A stretch of 64,000 nt of DNA from a bacterium (GTDB lineage: Bacteria > ARS69), in assembly GCA_025774805.1 (NCBI GenBank), contig JALGZR010000012.1:39922-103921 (forward strand), given 5' to 3'. The notes beneath the pieces were generated by a model. It was not told the origin of the DNA. It worked only from the letters and a program-made list of their open reading frames with translations, and made no database searches. Position numbers and translations under genes: made by a program. Within the stretch, counting starts at the first letter, position 1. Every line of letters starts with the position of its first letter. Below, one piece after another: positions 1 to 8,480 of this stretch.

Positions 1-28
1 GGAACGGCGGGCGGGATTTGCAGGCTAG
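1..28. repeat. Family A palindromic element, partial (right end at window edge)
   Basis: The window begins inside what looks like the right end of the family A element: the segment ends in TGCAGGCTAG, matching the consensus end GGTGAGAAATGCAGGCTAG. The CTAG at 25-28 provides the TAG stop codon of the adjacent minus-strand OmpA-like gene. The other half lies outside the window, so assignment rests on about 10 matching bases plus the stop-codon arrangement shared with better copies. Confidence 0.4.
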
Positions 29-684
29 CCGGCCGTCTCTCGCTCGGCCGCCTTTTTCAGGTCTTCGTTCGCCATGATGGCCAGCTCCACCCGGCGATTG
101 GCCTGACGTCCGGCCTCGGTCCCGTTGTCCGCGACGGGCTGCGACTCGCCGTAGCCCATGATCGAGAAGCGGGACGGCGACACCCCGAGAGTTACCAGAT
201 GGTGGCGCACCGACTCGGCGCGCTGGCGGGAGAGCTGCATATTGTGCTCGTCCGTCCCGGTCGCGTCCGTGTGCCCCTCCACGAGGATGTTCGTATCCTC
301 GTACTTCTGGAGAATCGCGGCGAGCTCCTCGAGGTTCGCACGGGCCACGGGACGCAGATCGGCCTTGTTCACGTCGAACAGGATGCCGGAGTCGAAGGTG
401 ACCTTGATCCCCTCTCCGACGCGCTCGATCCTGGCGCCTTCCAGGTCCTTCTCCATCTCCTCGGCCTGGTTGTCCATGTAATTGCCGATGTAGGCCCCGG
501 CGGCGCCTCCCACCGCGGCTCCGATGATCGCGCCGACGGCGGTGTTCCCCGCCTGCTTCCCGATGATACCGCCGAGGAGGGCACCCGAGCCGGTCCCGAC
601 GGCGGCCCCCTTCTGGGTCCGGGTGCAGCCGAACCCCGCCACGAGAACGATCCCCACGGCGGCGCACGCGATGATCCTCTTCAT
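25..684 (-). CDS. OmpA-family peptidoglycan-associated lipoprotein with glycine-zipper region
   Basis: A 219-residue outer-membrane lipoprotein predicted to bind peptidoglycan and tether the outer membrane. The N-terminus is a lipoprotein signal with the lipobox Cys at residue 20 (VAGFGC). Residues ~28-68 are a Gly/Ala-rich glycine-zipper segment (GALLGGIIGKQAG, GAIIGAAVGGAAG), usually membrane-inserting. An OmpA C-terminal domain fills ~95-205, with the peptidoglycan-binding signature VEGHTDATG followed by LSRQRAESV and GYGESQPV..N...ANRRVEL. The Met at 684 is chosen because AAGGAG lies just upstream; the open frame continues far upstream but that part is low-complexity and antisense-like. 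A TATATT -10-like box lies about 110 bases upstream. The stop falls in a family A element. Family assignment is secure; the exact role (Pal-like or YiaD-like) is not. Confidence 0.92.
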   Translation of the reverse strand: MKRIIACAAVGIVLVAGFGCTRTQKGAAVGTGSGALLGGIIGKQAGNTAVGAIIGAAVGGAAGAYIGNYMDNQAEEMEKDLEGARIERVGEGIKVTFDSGILFDVNKADLRPVARANLEELAAILQKYEDTNILVEGHTDATGTDEHNMQLSRQRAESVRHHLVTLGVSPSRFSIMGYGESQPVADNGTEAGRQANRRVELAIMANEDLKKAAERETAG

Positions 685-757
685 ACTGTTCACTCCTTGT
701 CTCTCTCCGGTCGGAGCCCGCCCGACGCCGGTCCCTGCGGCTCCGGCGATCAGAGGT

Positions 758-800
758 GGACGCCGCTCCCGGCGTCCGGTCCGAAGGCGGGGGCAATATA
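758..800 (-). promoter_or_regulatory. Possible promoter and 5' leader hairpin of the OmpA-like gene
   Basis: On the minus strand a TATATT -10-like hexamer (795-800) is followed by a leader of about 100 bases. The leader contains a perfect 8-bp hairpin with a 4-base loop (GGACGCCG at 758-765 and CGGCGTCC at 770-777). No convincing -35 is visible. Such leaders occur on envelope genes but no regulatory class can be named. Confidence 0.3.
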
Positions 801-873
801 GCACGGTGGGGCCGAATGGCGAGTCCGAAGGGCGGGCTGGCCGGGGCCCGGAGAGTGGGATAGGCTGGGCCCC

Positions 874-953
874 AGGCCGCATTTCTCGCCAGGCGCGGAG
901 AGCCGCTGCCGCAGCATGGACGGGAGCATGGACGGGTGAGAGATGCCGGTCAG
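874..953. repeat. Family A palindromic element, diverged copy
   Basis: The left end GCATTTCTCGCCAGG (879-893) and right end GGGTGAGAGATGCCGG (934-949) are diverged versions of the family A termini. The subterminal GCTGCCGCAGCA motif found in other copies is present at 905-916. An ATG at 943 lies within the element, which argues against it being the start of the following protease gene. Confidence 0.6.
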
Positions 954-963
954 GAGGTGGCTC

Positions 964-3768
964 ATGCGGGGTCGAGAGCGTAAGGACGTCCCGGCCGGCC
1001 GGAGGCGGGGAAATGAGAACGCGAGGCGGGCCGGGCGGTTTCGCCGCTGCCGGGGGCTCGGGACGGCACTCGGGGCGGCGGCGATTCTCGGAATGGCCGG
1101 GGGCCCCGAAGCCGTCCTCGCCGATCGGACCGAGGTCCTGCCCGGGGCGTGGATGGATCGGATCGAGGGCGGTCCGCGGATCCTCATGATCCCCCAGCGA
1201 ACGGTGCCGATGTTCTCGTGCACCGTGCTGGTTCCCGCCGGATCGGCGCTGGAGACCGGGGCGACGAACGGGGCCGCCCACTATCTCGAGCACCTCCTGT
1301 TCAACGGGACGACGACCCGCACCCGCGAGGAGATCTACGGCACGACCGATCTCCTGGGCGCCTACAACAACGCCTCGACCCAGCGCGAGCGCACGGTGTT
1401 TCAGCTCCTGCTTCCCTCGGAGAACTGGCGGGCCGGACTCGAGCTCCAGGCGGACATGATCCTGCACTCGACCCTCCCGCGGGAGATGTTCGAGAAGGAG
1501 AAGGGGATCATCCTCGAGGAGCTCGCCAAGGATCGGACGGACCCCGGCTACGAGGCGGAGCGTTTCACGAGCCGCGTCCTCTGGGGAGAGGACCCCCGGG
1601 CTCTCCCCGTGCTGGGAACGGAGGAGTCGATCTCGAACATGGATCCCGCCGCCGTCGCCGCGTTCTATCGCGAGTGCTACCACCCCGAGGGAATGACGAT
1701 CGTCCTGATGGGGGACTTCGATATCTCCGAGGCCACCGCGGAGATCGGGACGCTCTACGGAGGACGGGAGAGCGGGGCGTCGCGAGACCTCCCTCCCCGA
1801 CCCGAGTTCCCGCCCGGCCGTGTCGCCCTCTCGGAGAGCGTGACGGGGCTGGGCAAGGTCGAGGTTCGCGTCCTGCTGCCCCTGCCGGCCCTGGATCCTT
1901 CGGACCGCGCCGGAGCCCGCATTCTGGAGGAGCTTCTCACGAGCGGGGAGCGGTCCTCCCTGACGCGGGCGATCGAGGCCGCCGGATTGAGCGCCCTCTC
2001 GGTGAGCGCGTCGATCGATGCGGGGCGCCCCGTCTCGGTTCTGACGCTCGCGGTCGATCTTCCCGAGGGCTCAAGCGGGGGCGAGATTCCGGGGACCTCG
2101 GTCCCGGTCGCGGGGAATCTGCTCGCCCATCTCGCCCGTTTCGCCGAGGTCGGACCGTGGCCGGACGAGCTGGAGTCGGCCCGGCGCTCCTTCGCCGCCG
2201 AGGAGCTCTCCCTGCAGGAGAAGATGCACTACTACGGATTCATGCGGGCGGAGGTGCTCGGCTCCGACCATCCCGAGGTCGCGCTTCGCATGGTCCACGA
2301 TCTGGACGGTGACGTGGCGGGGGTCGCCCGCCGTCTGGCGAGGGAGGCCCTCCGGGACGGGCGCATCCGGATCGCTCTCGCCGGGCCCGAGATCGGAAGC
2401 GCGCGCGAGACGTTCGACTCGGTGCCGGGCCCGGAGACGGCGAGCTGGCTGCCGCCCCCCGAGGCGATCGAGATCGAGCGCCTCGACTACGCGACGCCCC
2501 TCGACGCGCCGCGGGGGAGCGGCATCCGCCGCACGGTCCTCGAGAACGGCCTCGTCCTCATCCAGCAGACGGGTCCCGAGTCGCGGACCTTCGCCGCTCA
2601 CGTGCTCTTTCGGGATCGCGGCGGGCTCGAGTCGGCTCTCGGTCTGCCGCCCGGCGCCGTGGACGTCGTGCACCGTTTGATGTCCCTGGGCACCGAGACG
2701 CTCGACGAGAACGCCCTCCGCGGTCGGCTGGCGGGTCTGGGCGCGAAGCTGAAGATCACCGACGCCGACTGGATCCCCTACGACGACTACTACTTCACTC
2801 CCGAGTACTCCTACGTGCGGATCGAGACCTTCGACACGTTCGGCCTCGCCGCGATCGACCTCCTCGGCGAGATCGTGAACGCACCGCGCTTCGAGGATCG
2901 CCCCTTCGAGAGGGCGCGGGAGGCGGCGGTCATTCGGGCGGAGAAGGACCGGGGAACCCCGTCGAACCGAGCCGTGAGGGAGTTCCACCGCGCTCTCGGT
3001 GAGAACCATCCGCTGGCCGAGGGGGTCCTCGGGTCGCCCGAAGCGCTGCACGAGCTCTCCCTCGAGGACGCCCGACGCCTGCACGGAGCGCTCATCGATC
3101 CCGCTCGGATGGTCGTCACCGTCTCGAGCAATCTGCCGTTCGACCGGGTCGGGGAGGCGGTTCGCCTCGCCTTTCCCGGAGCCGGAGCGACCCGGGTGTC
3201 GGTCCCGGAGGACTGGCGTCCGGCCGAGGAGGAGAGGGAGAGAACGGTCGCCGTCGAGACCGGCATGGAGCAGTCGTGGATCGTCGTCGGGTTTCCGGTG
3301 ACCGTGCCCGAGCCGGATCGCCCCGCCCTGCGCCTGGCGACCTCGATTCTCTCCGAGCGGCTCGCCGATCGTCTGCGCGAGCGCGAAGGTCTGGCCTACC
3401 GGATCGGCGCCTCCGTTCGCCTCGACGGAGCCGGCCCCTGCGTCCGGATGTCGGCGGGAACGAGATCGGAAAACCTCGAGCGGATGCGGGAGGGAATGCT
3501 CGAGATCTCCCGATCCCTCACTCAAGAGCCACCGACGCCCGAGGAGATCGAGGGGGCCCGCAATCGGGGTGAAGGGCGCCGACGCCTGCGCCGTCTCTCC
3601 CGGATCGGACAGGCGTACGCTCTGGCGATGCTCGAGTGGAGCGGACGCGACCCGACGCATCCGGATGCCGATCTTCCCGGATTGCGAGAGGTCACGGCCG
3701 CGGACATCGAGCGGGTTGCGGACCGGTACTTCCGGCCCGAACGGTCCATCACCGCGATCGCGCGCTGA
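964..3768 (+). CDS. M16-family zinc metalloprotease (pitrilysin/insulinase-like), two-domain
   Basis: A 934-residue exported peptidase of the M16 family, which clamps and degrades short peptides. The inverted zinc motif HxxEH is H106-Y-L-E-H110, with the third ligand Glu at ~185/186 (IILEELAK). A second M16-like domain (~530-920) lacks the motif and should be the non-catalytic half, as is usual in the family. The basic N-terminus followed by the stretch GTALGAAAILGMAGG suggests export to the periplasm. The ATG at 964 is chosen because AGGAGGT lies 6 bases upstream; an in-frame ATG at 943 lies inside a family A repeat. The TonB receptor follows 88 bases downstream in the same direction, so possible co-expression. 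Substrate unknown. Confidence 0.93.
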   Translation: MRGRERKDVPAGRRRGNENARRAGRFRRCRGLGTALGAAAILGMAGGPEAVLADRTEVLPGAWMDRIEGGPRILMIPQRTVPMFSCTVLVPAGSALETGATNGAAHYLEHLLFNGTTTRTREEIYGTTDLLGAYNNASTQRERTVFQLLLPSENWRAGLELQADMILHSTLPREMFEKEKGIILEELAKDRTDPGYEAERFTSRVLWGEDPRALPVLGTEESISNMDPAAVAAFYRECYHPEGMTIVLMGDFDISEATAEIGTLYGGRESGASRDLPPRPEFPPGRVALSESVTGLGKVEVRVLLPLPALDPSDRAGARILEELLTSGERSSLTRAIEAAGLSALSVSASIDAGRPVSVLTLAVDLPEGSSGGEIPGTSVPVAGNLLAHLARFAEVGPWPDELESARRSFAAEELSLQEKMHYYGFMRAEVLGSDHPEVALRMVHDLDGDVAGVARRLAREALRDGRIRIALAGPEIGSARETFDSVPGPETASWLPPPEAIEIERLDYATPLDAPRGSGIRRTVLENGLVLIQQTGPESRTFAAHVLFRDRGGLESALGLPPGAVDVVHRLMSLGTETLDENALRGRLAGLGAKLKITDADWIPYDDYYFTPEYSYVRIETFDTFGLAAIDLLGEIVNAPRFEDRPFERAREAAVIRAEKDRGTPSNRAVREFHRALGENHPLAEGVLGSPEALHELSLEDARRLHGALIDPARMVVTVSSNLPFDRVGEAVRLAFPGAGATRVSVPEDWRPAEEERERTVAVETGMEQSWIVVGFPVTVPEPDRPALRLATSILSERLADRLREREGLAYRIGASVRLDGAGPCVRMSAGTRSENLERMREGMLEISRSLTQEPPTPEEIEGARNRGEGRRRLRRLSRIGQAYALAMLEWSGRDPTHPDADLPGLREVTAADIERVADRYFRPERSITAIAR

Positions 3769-3856
3769 GTCCCGCGCCCCCGGTCCCGTGCACTGGCGGA
3801 TCGTGCGGGGCCGATGGTACGATGCGGCCCATCCCGGAACCCAGGAGGGAACCCCG

Positions 3857-6601
3857 ATGCGGCCGGTGAAGGCCCGTCTCATCGCCCTGGCTGCGTCCCT
3901 CCTCGTCTCGATCTCCACTGCCCTCCCGATCGCGGCCCAGGTCGGAGACGTCGTCGGTCACGTCCGCGGCGGAGAGTCGTTCGAACCCCTCTTCGGCGCG
4001 AACGTGCTCGTCACCTCGCTTCGTGACCCGTCCTATCGCGTCACCCGTCTCGCCGATCGGAGCGGCCGATTTCGGATCGAGAACCTGCCGGAGGGCCGCT
4101 ACGAGATTCGTGCCTCCTATGTCGGGTACACCACGTTCGTGATCGATGCGGTGGAGGTCACCAAAGGGATCACGGTCAACGTGGATCTGTGGCTCGAGGT
4201 GGAGCCGCTCGTCGTGAGCGCCGTCGTGATCAGCGCCTCGCGCCGGGAGGAGAAGGTGCTCGACGCCCCCGCGGCCATCCACGTCCTCGACGGAGAGCGG
4301 GTCCGCGCCCGACCGGTCCTGACCCCGGCCGATCATCTTCAAGCGGTTCCATCCGTCGACGTCGTCCGCACCGGCCTCACCCAATCCAACGTGGTGCTGC
4401 GGGGCTTCAACAACGTCTTCTCCGGGACCACGCTCCTGCTGGTCGACAATCGGATCGCGCGCGTGCCCTCCCTCCGCTACAACGCCTGGAACCTGTTGCC
4501 GACCACGAACGAGGATCTCGAGCGCCTCGAGATGGTTTCCGGACCCGGCTCCGCCCTCTACGGACCGAACTGTGCCAACGGCGTGGTCCACGCGATCACG
4601 CGCCCTCCGATCGACTCGGAGGGAACGACCCTGTCCATCGCGGGAGGCGATCGGAGCACCGCGTTGGCGTCCGTTCGCCACGCCGGGAAGCACACCGAGA
4701 GAGTCGGGTGGAAGGTCACGGCCCACTGGCTCACGGGTGAGGACTTTTCCCATGTGGATCCGGTGGAGAAGGGCCTCCGCGAGGGTGAGATCGCGGACGG
4801 CGCCGATCCGGACACCCTCAAGATCGGTGCCCGCGACGAGGACGTCGAGAAGATCGGCTTCGAAGGTCGCCTCGACGCTCGCGTGAGTCACAAAGTCTGG
4901 GTCGTCCTGAACGGAGGCTTCAGTCGCCTGGACAGCATCGAGCTCACGGGCCTCGGCGCCGCTCAGGTGAAGAACTGGAGCACCGCCTACGGCCAGGCCC
5001 GTCTGAACTGGCGCGACCTGTTTCTGCAGACATACGTGAACCGCTCCGACGCCGGAGACACCTACAACCTCCGGACCGGTCTCGATTTCGTCGATCGATC
5101 CACTCTGGTCGTGGGTCAGGCGCAGCACCAGTGGAGTCCGAGTCCCCGGCGGGCTCTCGTCTACGGCGTCGATGCGCTTCTCACCCGTCCGGAGACGGAC
5201 GCGACGATCAACGGCCGCAACGAGGAAGACGACGACATCAACGAGATCGGGGCGTACGTGCAGGCGGAGACGTACCTGACCGACCGGTGGTCGGTGGTCG
5301 CCGCGGCCCGGATCGACGATCACAACCGTCTCGACGACCCGGTCTTCTCGCCACGCGCCGCTGTCGTGTTCGGCCCGACGTCCGACCACAAGCTCCGGGC
5401 GACGTACAACCGCGCCTACTCGACGCCGACGTCGAACAACCTCTTCCTCGATCTCGTGACGGAGCGGGACCTGGGAGATCTCGGGGCGGCGATGGGGATG
5501 GAGGGCTACGACCTGTGGGCCAAGGGCGTCCCGGAGGGGGGCTTTCACTTCCGACGCGACGGGGACGGTGGTCTGGACGGGCTCTACATGCAGGTGCCGC
5601 TGGCGCTGGGGGGCGCCGAGAGCACCCAGGTCGGCGCGACGGCCCTCGGGCCGCACGACCACGTTCCGGCGTCCGCCCACCTCGTGTGGCAGGGAGCCGT
5701 CAAGCTCCTTCTCGAGCAGAGCCAGGGCCGAATCGACCTGACGCACACTCTCTCCCCGGGGAATCTCCCGGGTGAGGGGATCGGCACGGTCCTGCGTGCG
5801 CTCAACCCGTCCACGGGGACGTTCGACCCGGTCTCTCCCGATGCCGTTCGCGATGTCGGGGAGATGGATCCCACGATCACGAACACGTTCGAGATCGGTT
5901 ACAAAGGCGCGTTCGGCAAGAGCTTCTCGGCCACGATCGACGTGCACTACGACCGGATCAATGATTTCATCGGGCCCCTGAGGGTCGAGACGCCGAACGT
6001 CTTCTTCGATCCGACCGATCCGGAGCTCGCCGGCTACCTGGCCACGGCCGGAGTCCCCGCCGACTCGATCCCGATCGTGATCGATGCGCTGGCCCGGATC
6101 CCGGTCGGCACCGTGACTCCGGACGGGAACGACGATCCCGCCGATCCGATCCTGACGTATCGCAACTTCGGGAGCATCGACCTGACAGGGATCGACGTCG
6201 GGTGCGCTTGGGCGGTCGACCCGCGCTGGACGATCGAGGCGAGCTACTCGTTCACCAGTCGTGACGTCTTCCGAGACGTGGAAGGTGGGCTCGACGTTTC
6301 TCTCAACGCCCCGCGGCACAAAGCCGGGGGCACGCTCCGGTACGTGGACGCGGACCACGGTCTCGACGCCGGGGCTCGACTGCGCTTCGTGGACGGATTC
6401 CCCGTCGAGTCGGGTGTCTTCGTCGGGGAGATCGGTTACTACGTCCTTCTCGACCTCGACGCCTCCTGGCGTGTTCCCGCGTCCCCGTCCACGGTGCTCT
6501 CGGTGAGAGTGCTGAATGTCCTGGACGACGAGCACCGCGAGTTCGTGGGGGCACCCGAACTCGGCAGAGTGGGTATCTTGAGACTGAGCCATTCGTTCTA
6601 G
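3857..6601 (+). CDS. TonB-dependent outer-membrane receptor with N-terminal carboxypeptidase-regulatory-like domain
   Basis: A 914-residue TonB-dependent receptor for energised uptake of an unknown ligand across the outer membrane. Signal peptide ~1-27 (ending PIAAQ), then a CarboxypepD_reg-like beta-sandwich (~30-115; RFRIENLPEGRYEIRASYVGY). The plug domain (~125-260) contains ASRREEKVLDAPAAIHVL and LERLEMVSGPGSALYGPNC, and a long beta-barrel follows to the C-terminal Phe (LSHSF) typical of outer-membrane proteins. The ATG at 3857 has AGGAGG six bases upstream; a TACGAT -10-like box is at 3818. No classical TonB box could be identified by eye. The Rossmann-protein operon follows, separated by a hairpin. 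No siderophore or vitamin genes are nearby, so the substrate stays open. Confidence 0.93.
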   Translation: MRPVKARLIALAASLLVSISTALPIAAQVGDVVGHVRGGESFEPLFGANVLVTSLRDPSYRVTRLADRSGRFRIENLPEGRYEIRASYVGYTTFVIDAVEVTKGITVNVDLWLEVEPLVVSAVVISASRREEKVLDAPAAIHVLDGERVRARPVLTPADHLQAVPSVDVVRTGLTQSNVVLRGFNNVFSGTTLLLVDNRIARVPSLRYNAWNLLPTTNEDLERLEMVSGPGSALYGPNCANGVVHAITRPPIDSEGTTLSIAGGDRSTALASVRHAGKHTERVGWKVTAHWLTGEDFSHVDPVEKGLREGEIADGADPDTLKIGARDEDVEKIGFEGRLDARVSHKVWVVLNGGFSRLDSIELTGLGAAQVKNWSTAYGQARLNWRDLFLQTYVNRSDAGDTYNLRTGLDFVDRSTLVVGQAQHQWSPSPRRALVYGVDALLTRPETDATINGRNEEDDDINEIGAYVQAETYLTDRWSVVAAARIDDHNRLDDPVFSPRAAVVFGPTSDHKLRATYNRAYSTPTSNNLFLDLVTERDLGDLGAAMGMEGYDLWAKGVPEGGFHFRRDGDGGLDGLYMQVPLALGGAESTQVGATALGPHDHVPASAHLVWQGAVKLLLEQSQGRIDLTHTLSPGNLPGEGIGTVLRALNPSTGTFDPVSPDAVRDVGEMDPTITNTFEIGYKGAFGKSFSATIDVHYDRINDFIGPLRVETPNVFFDPTDPELAGYLATAGVPADSIPIVIDALARIPVGTVTPDGNDDPADPILTYRNFGSIDLTGIDVGCAWAVDPRWTIEASYSFTSRDVFRDVEGGLDVSLNAPRHKAGGTLRYVDADHGLDAGARLRFVDGFPVESGVFVGEIGYYVLLDLDASWRVPASPSTVLSVRVLNVLDDEHREFVGAPELGRVGILRLSHSF

Positions 6602-6618
6602 AAGGACCCGAATCGCGA

Positions 6619-6657
6619 CCGGGGCCGGCGATCGCGCCGATCGTCCGGCTGCCCCGG
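6619..6657 (+). terminator. Imperfect GC-rich hairpin between TonB receptor and next gene
   Basis: CCGGGGC..CGG.CGATCG pairs with CGATCG.CCGG..GCCCCGG across 6619-6657, forming a long interrupted stem immediately after the receptor gene and just before the ribosome-binding site of the next. There is no U-tract, so it may be a weak terminator, an attenuator or an RNA-stability element. Confidence 0.4.
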
Positions 6658-6671
6658 CCGGGAGGAGACCT

Positions 6672-8480
6672 ATGCCCGCCCTCGACAAGACCGTCCTCAT
6701 TCTGGGAGGCGCCGGCCTCGTCGGAATCCAGTGCGCGAAGAAGATCTCGCGCACCCTTCGTCCGAAACGCGTCGTGATCGCCTCCCTCTTCCGCAAGGAG
6801 ACGCGCGAGGCCGTGACCGTTCTGCGCCGGGAGTTCCCGTACGTCGACTACGCCGGTTACTTCGGGAACTTGTTCGTCCGCGGAGAGCCGACTCCGATCG
6901 AGAGGCGAGTCCCCGAGCCGTCGCCGCGCGAGTTCCTCGAAAGGCCGGAGAACCGGCACGCCGTCTTCGAGGACATATTCCAGGACTTCGAGACGGCGTA
7001 CCGCGAATCGTTTCTCGTGCGCCTGCTTCTGCGCGAGGAGCCCGACGCCGTCGTGGACACCGTCAACACCGCCACCGGCATCAGCTACCAGGACATCTTC
7101 TCGAGCTCCTTCGTCGTGTCCCGGGGTCTCGAGGAGACGAGGTCCCGGAAGGAGGCGATCTCGGAGGGGTTCGCCGTCGATCTGGAGAAGCACCTCGTCT
7201 CCGCGGCGGTGCCCCAGCTCATCTCCCACGTGCGCCTTCTCCACCGGGCGTTGACCGAGATCGGGTGCCGTATCTACCTGAAGGTCGGAACGACCGGAAC
7301 GGGCGGAATGGGACTCAATGTTCCCTACACCCACGGCGAGGACAAGCCGAGTCGCACCCTCATGGCGAAGACCGCGACCGCGTTCGCCCACTCCGGTCTC
7401 CTCTTCCTCATGGCGCGCACGCCGGAATGTCCGATCATCAAGGAGATCAAGCCGGCGGCGATGATCGGGTACCGCGAGATCGGTTTCACGCCGGTCCGCG
7501 GCGTGCAGTACCGACCGATGAAGGGGACGGGGAAGGGCGGCGAGAGGGTGAAGCTCGTTCCCGGGGAGCCCTACGCGCTCTTCGAGTGTCGTGAGCAGAA
7601 GCTCACGGATAGCCTCGACAACGAGCCGACGTTCGACGGGTTCGAGCCCCGGCGCGGTGAGGACGGAAAGCCGGCGAAGCTCGTACTCCCCTGCGTCAAC
7701 ACGGGGGAGAACGGCATCTTCACGAAGGGCGAGTTCGAGGCGATCACCTCCCTCGCCCAGATGGAGTTCGTGACCCCCGAGGAGATCGCCGATCTCGTGA
7801 CGTTGGAGCTCCAGGGCAGCAATACCGGCCGCGACGTCATCTCCGCCATCGACTCCTCGATCCTCAGCCCGTCCTACAAGGGCGGTCTCATCCGGGGTAT
7901 CGCGATCGAGGAGCTCGAGAAGCTGGAGCGGGAGAAGGGCGTCCCCTCCGTCGCCATCGGACAGCTCGGCCCGCCCCAGCTCGCCAAGTACCTGTATGAG
8001 GCACACTTTCTCCGGGAGCTCTACGGCTCGGTCGAGGGAGTGCTCACCGACGAGAACGGGACCGCGAGGAAGGCGGCCGAGATCTCCGAGGCGATGCACG
8101 AGCGGGTGACGAAGAGCCCGATCCGTCACACCATCACCTCCATCGGAATCCCGATTCTGCTTCCCGACGGGAAGACGATCCTGCGCGGCCCGGTCATCAA
8201 GATCCCGCCCTACAACAAGAAGGCCCACGTGGTCGAGCTCTCGGCACGTCGGATCGACGCGTTCGCGAAGAAGGGGTGGGTGGATCTCCGTCCCGTGCAC
8301 ATGGGCTGGTGGCTCGACAAGTTCCGAAAGATGCACAAGACCGTGTTCCGGCACGGCGCGAAGTGGAGCTCGGAGCGCCTCGACTTCCGTTCCTACCTCG
8401 CCGAGGAGATCCGGATCGGCGAGGTCGTGGCCTGGATCTTCAACAACGAGATCGAGCCCAAGGGGCACCGCATCAAGTGA
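6672..8480 (+). CDS. Large NAD(P)-binding Rossmann-fold (SDR-like) protein of unknown function
   Basis: A 602-residue cytoplasmic protein. The N-terminus has a dinucleotide-binding signature LILGGAGLVGIQCAKK (~8-24), followed by AVVDTVNTATGISYQDI (~125-141) in the position where SDR proteins bind the cofactor ribose. A Gly-rich stretch KVGTTGTGGMGLN is at ~207-219. It is twice the length of a normal short-chain dehydrogenase, and the C-terminal half (~300-602) matches no family I can name. AGGAG (GGGAGGAGACCT) precedes the ATG. Its stop overlaps the GTG start of the acyl-AMP ligase fusion, and FadD follows, so a role in oxidising or reducing an acyl or polyketide-like substrate is plausible inference only. 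Confidence 0.75.
   Translation: MPALDKTVLILGGAGLVGIQCAKKISRTLRPKRVVIASLFRKETREAVTVLRREFPYVDYAGYFGNLFVRGEPTPIERRVPEPSPREFLERPENRHAVFEDIFQDFETAYRESFLVRLLLREEPDAVVDTVNTATGISYQDIFSSSFVVSRGLEETRSRKEAISEGFAVDLEKHLVSAAVPQLISHVRLLHRALTEIGCRIYLKVGTTGTGGMGLNVPYTHGEDKPSRTLMAKTATAFAHSGLLFLMARTPECPIIKEIKPAAMIGYREIGFTPVRGVQYRPMKGTGKGGERVKLVPGEPYALFECREQKLTDSLDNEPTFDGFEPRRGEDGKPAKLVLPCVNTGENGIFTKGEFEAITSLAQMEFVTPEEIADLVTLELQGSNTGRDVISAIDSSILSPSYKGGLIRGIAIEELEKLEREKGVPSVAIGQLGPPQLAKYLYEAHFLRELYGSVEGVLTDENGTARKAAEISEAMHERVTKSPIRHTITSIGIPILLPDGKTILRGPVIKIPPYNKKAHVVELSARRIDAFAKKGWVDLRPVHMGWWLDKFRKMHKTVFRHGAKWSSERLDFRSYLAEEIRIGEVVAWIFNNEIEPKGHRIK

Noticed and set aside
3749-6796. Over 1000-codon open frame antisense to the TonB receptor, and similar long antisense frames elsewhere (for example antisense to the M16 protease, and 25-1683 upstream of the OmpA Met)
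   Set aside because: They are products of high GC in the third codon position of the real genes; sequences are Arg/Pro/Asp/Val-rich with no motif, signal or ribosome-binding site.
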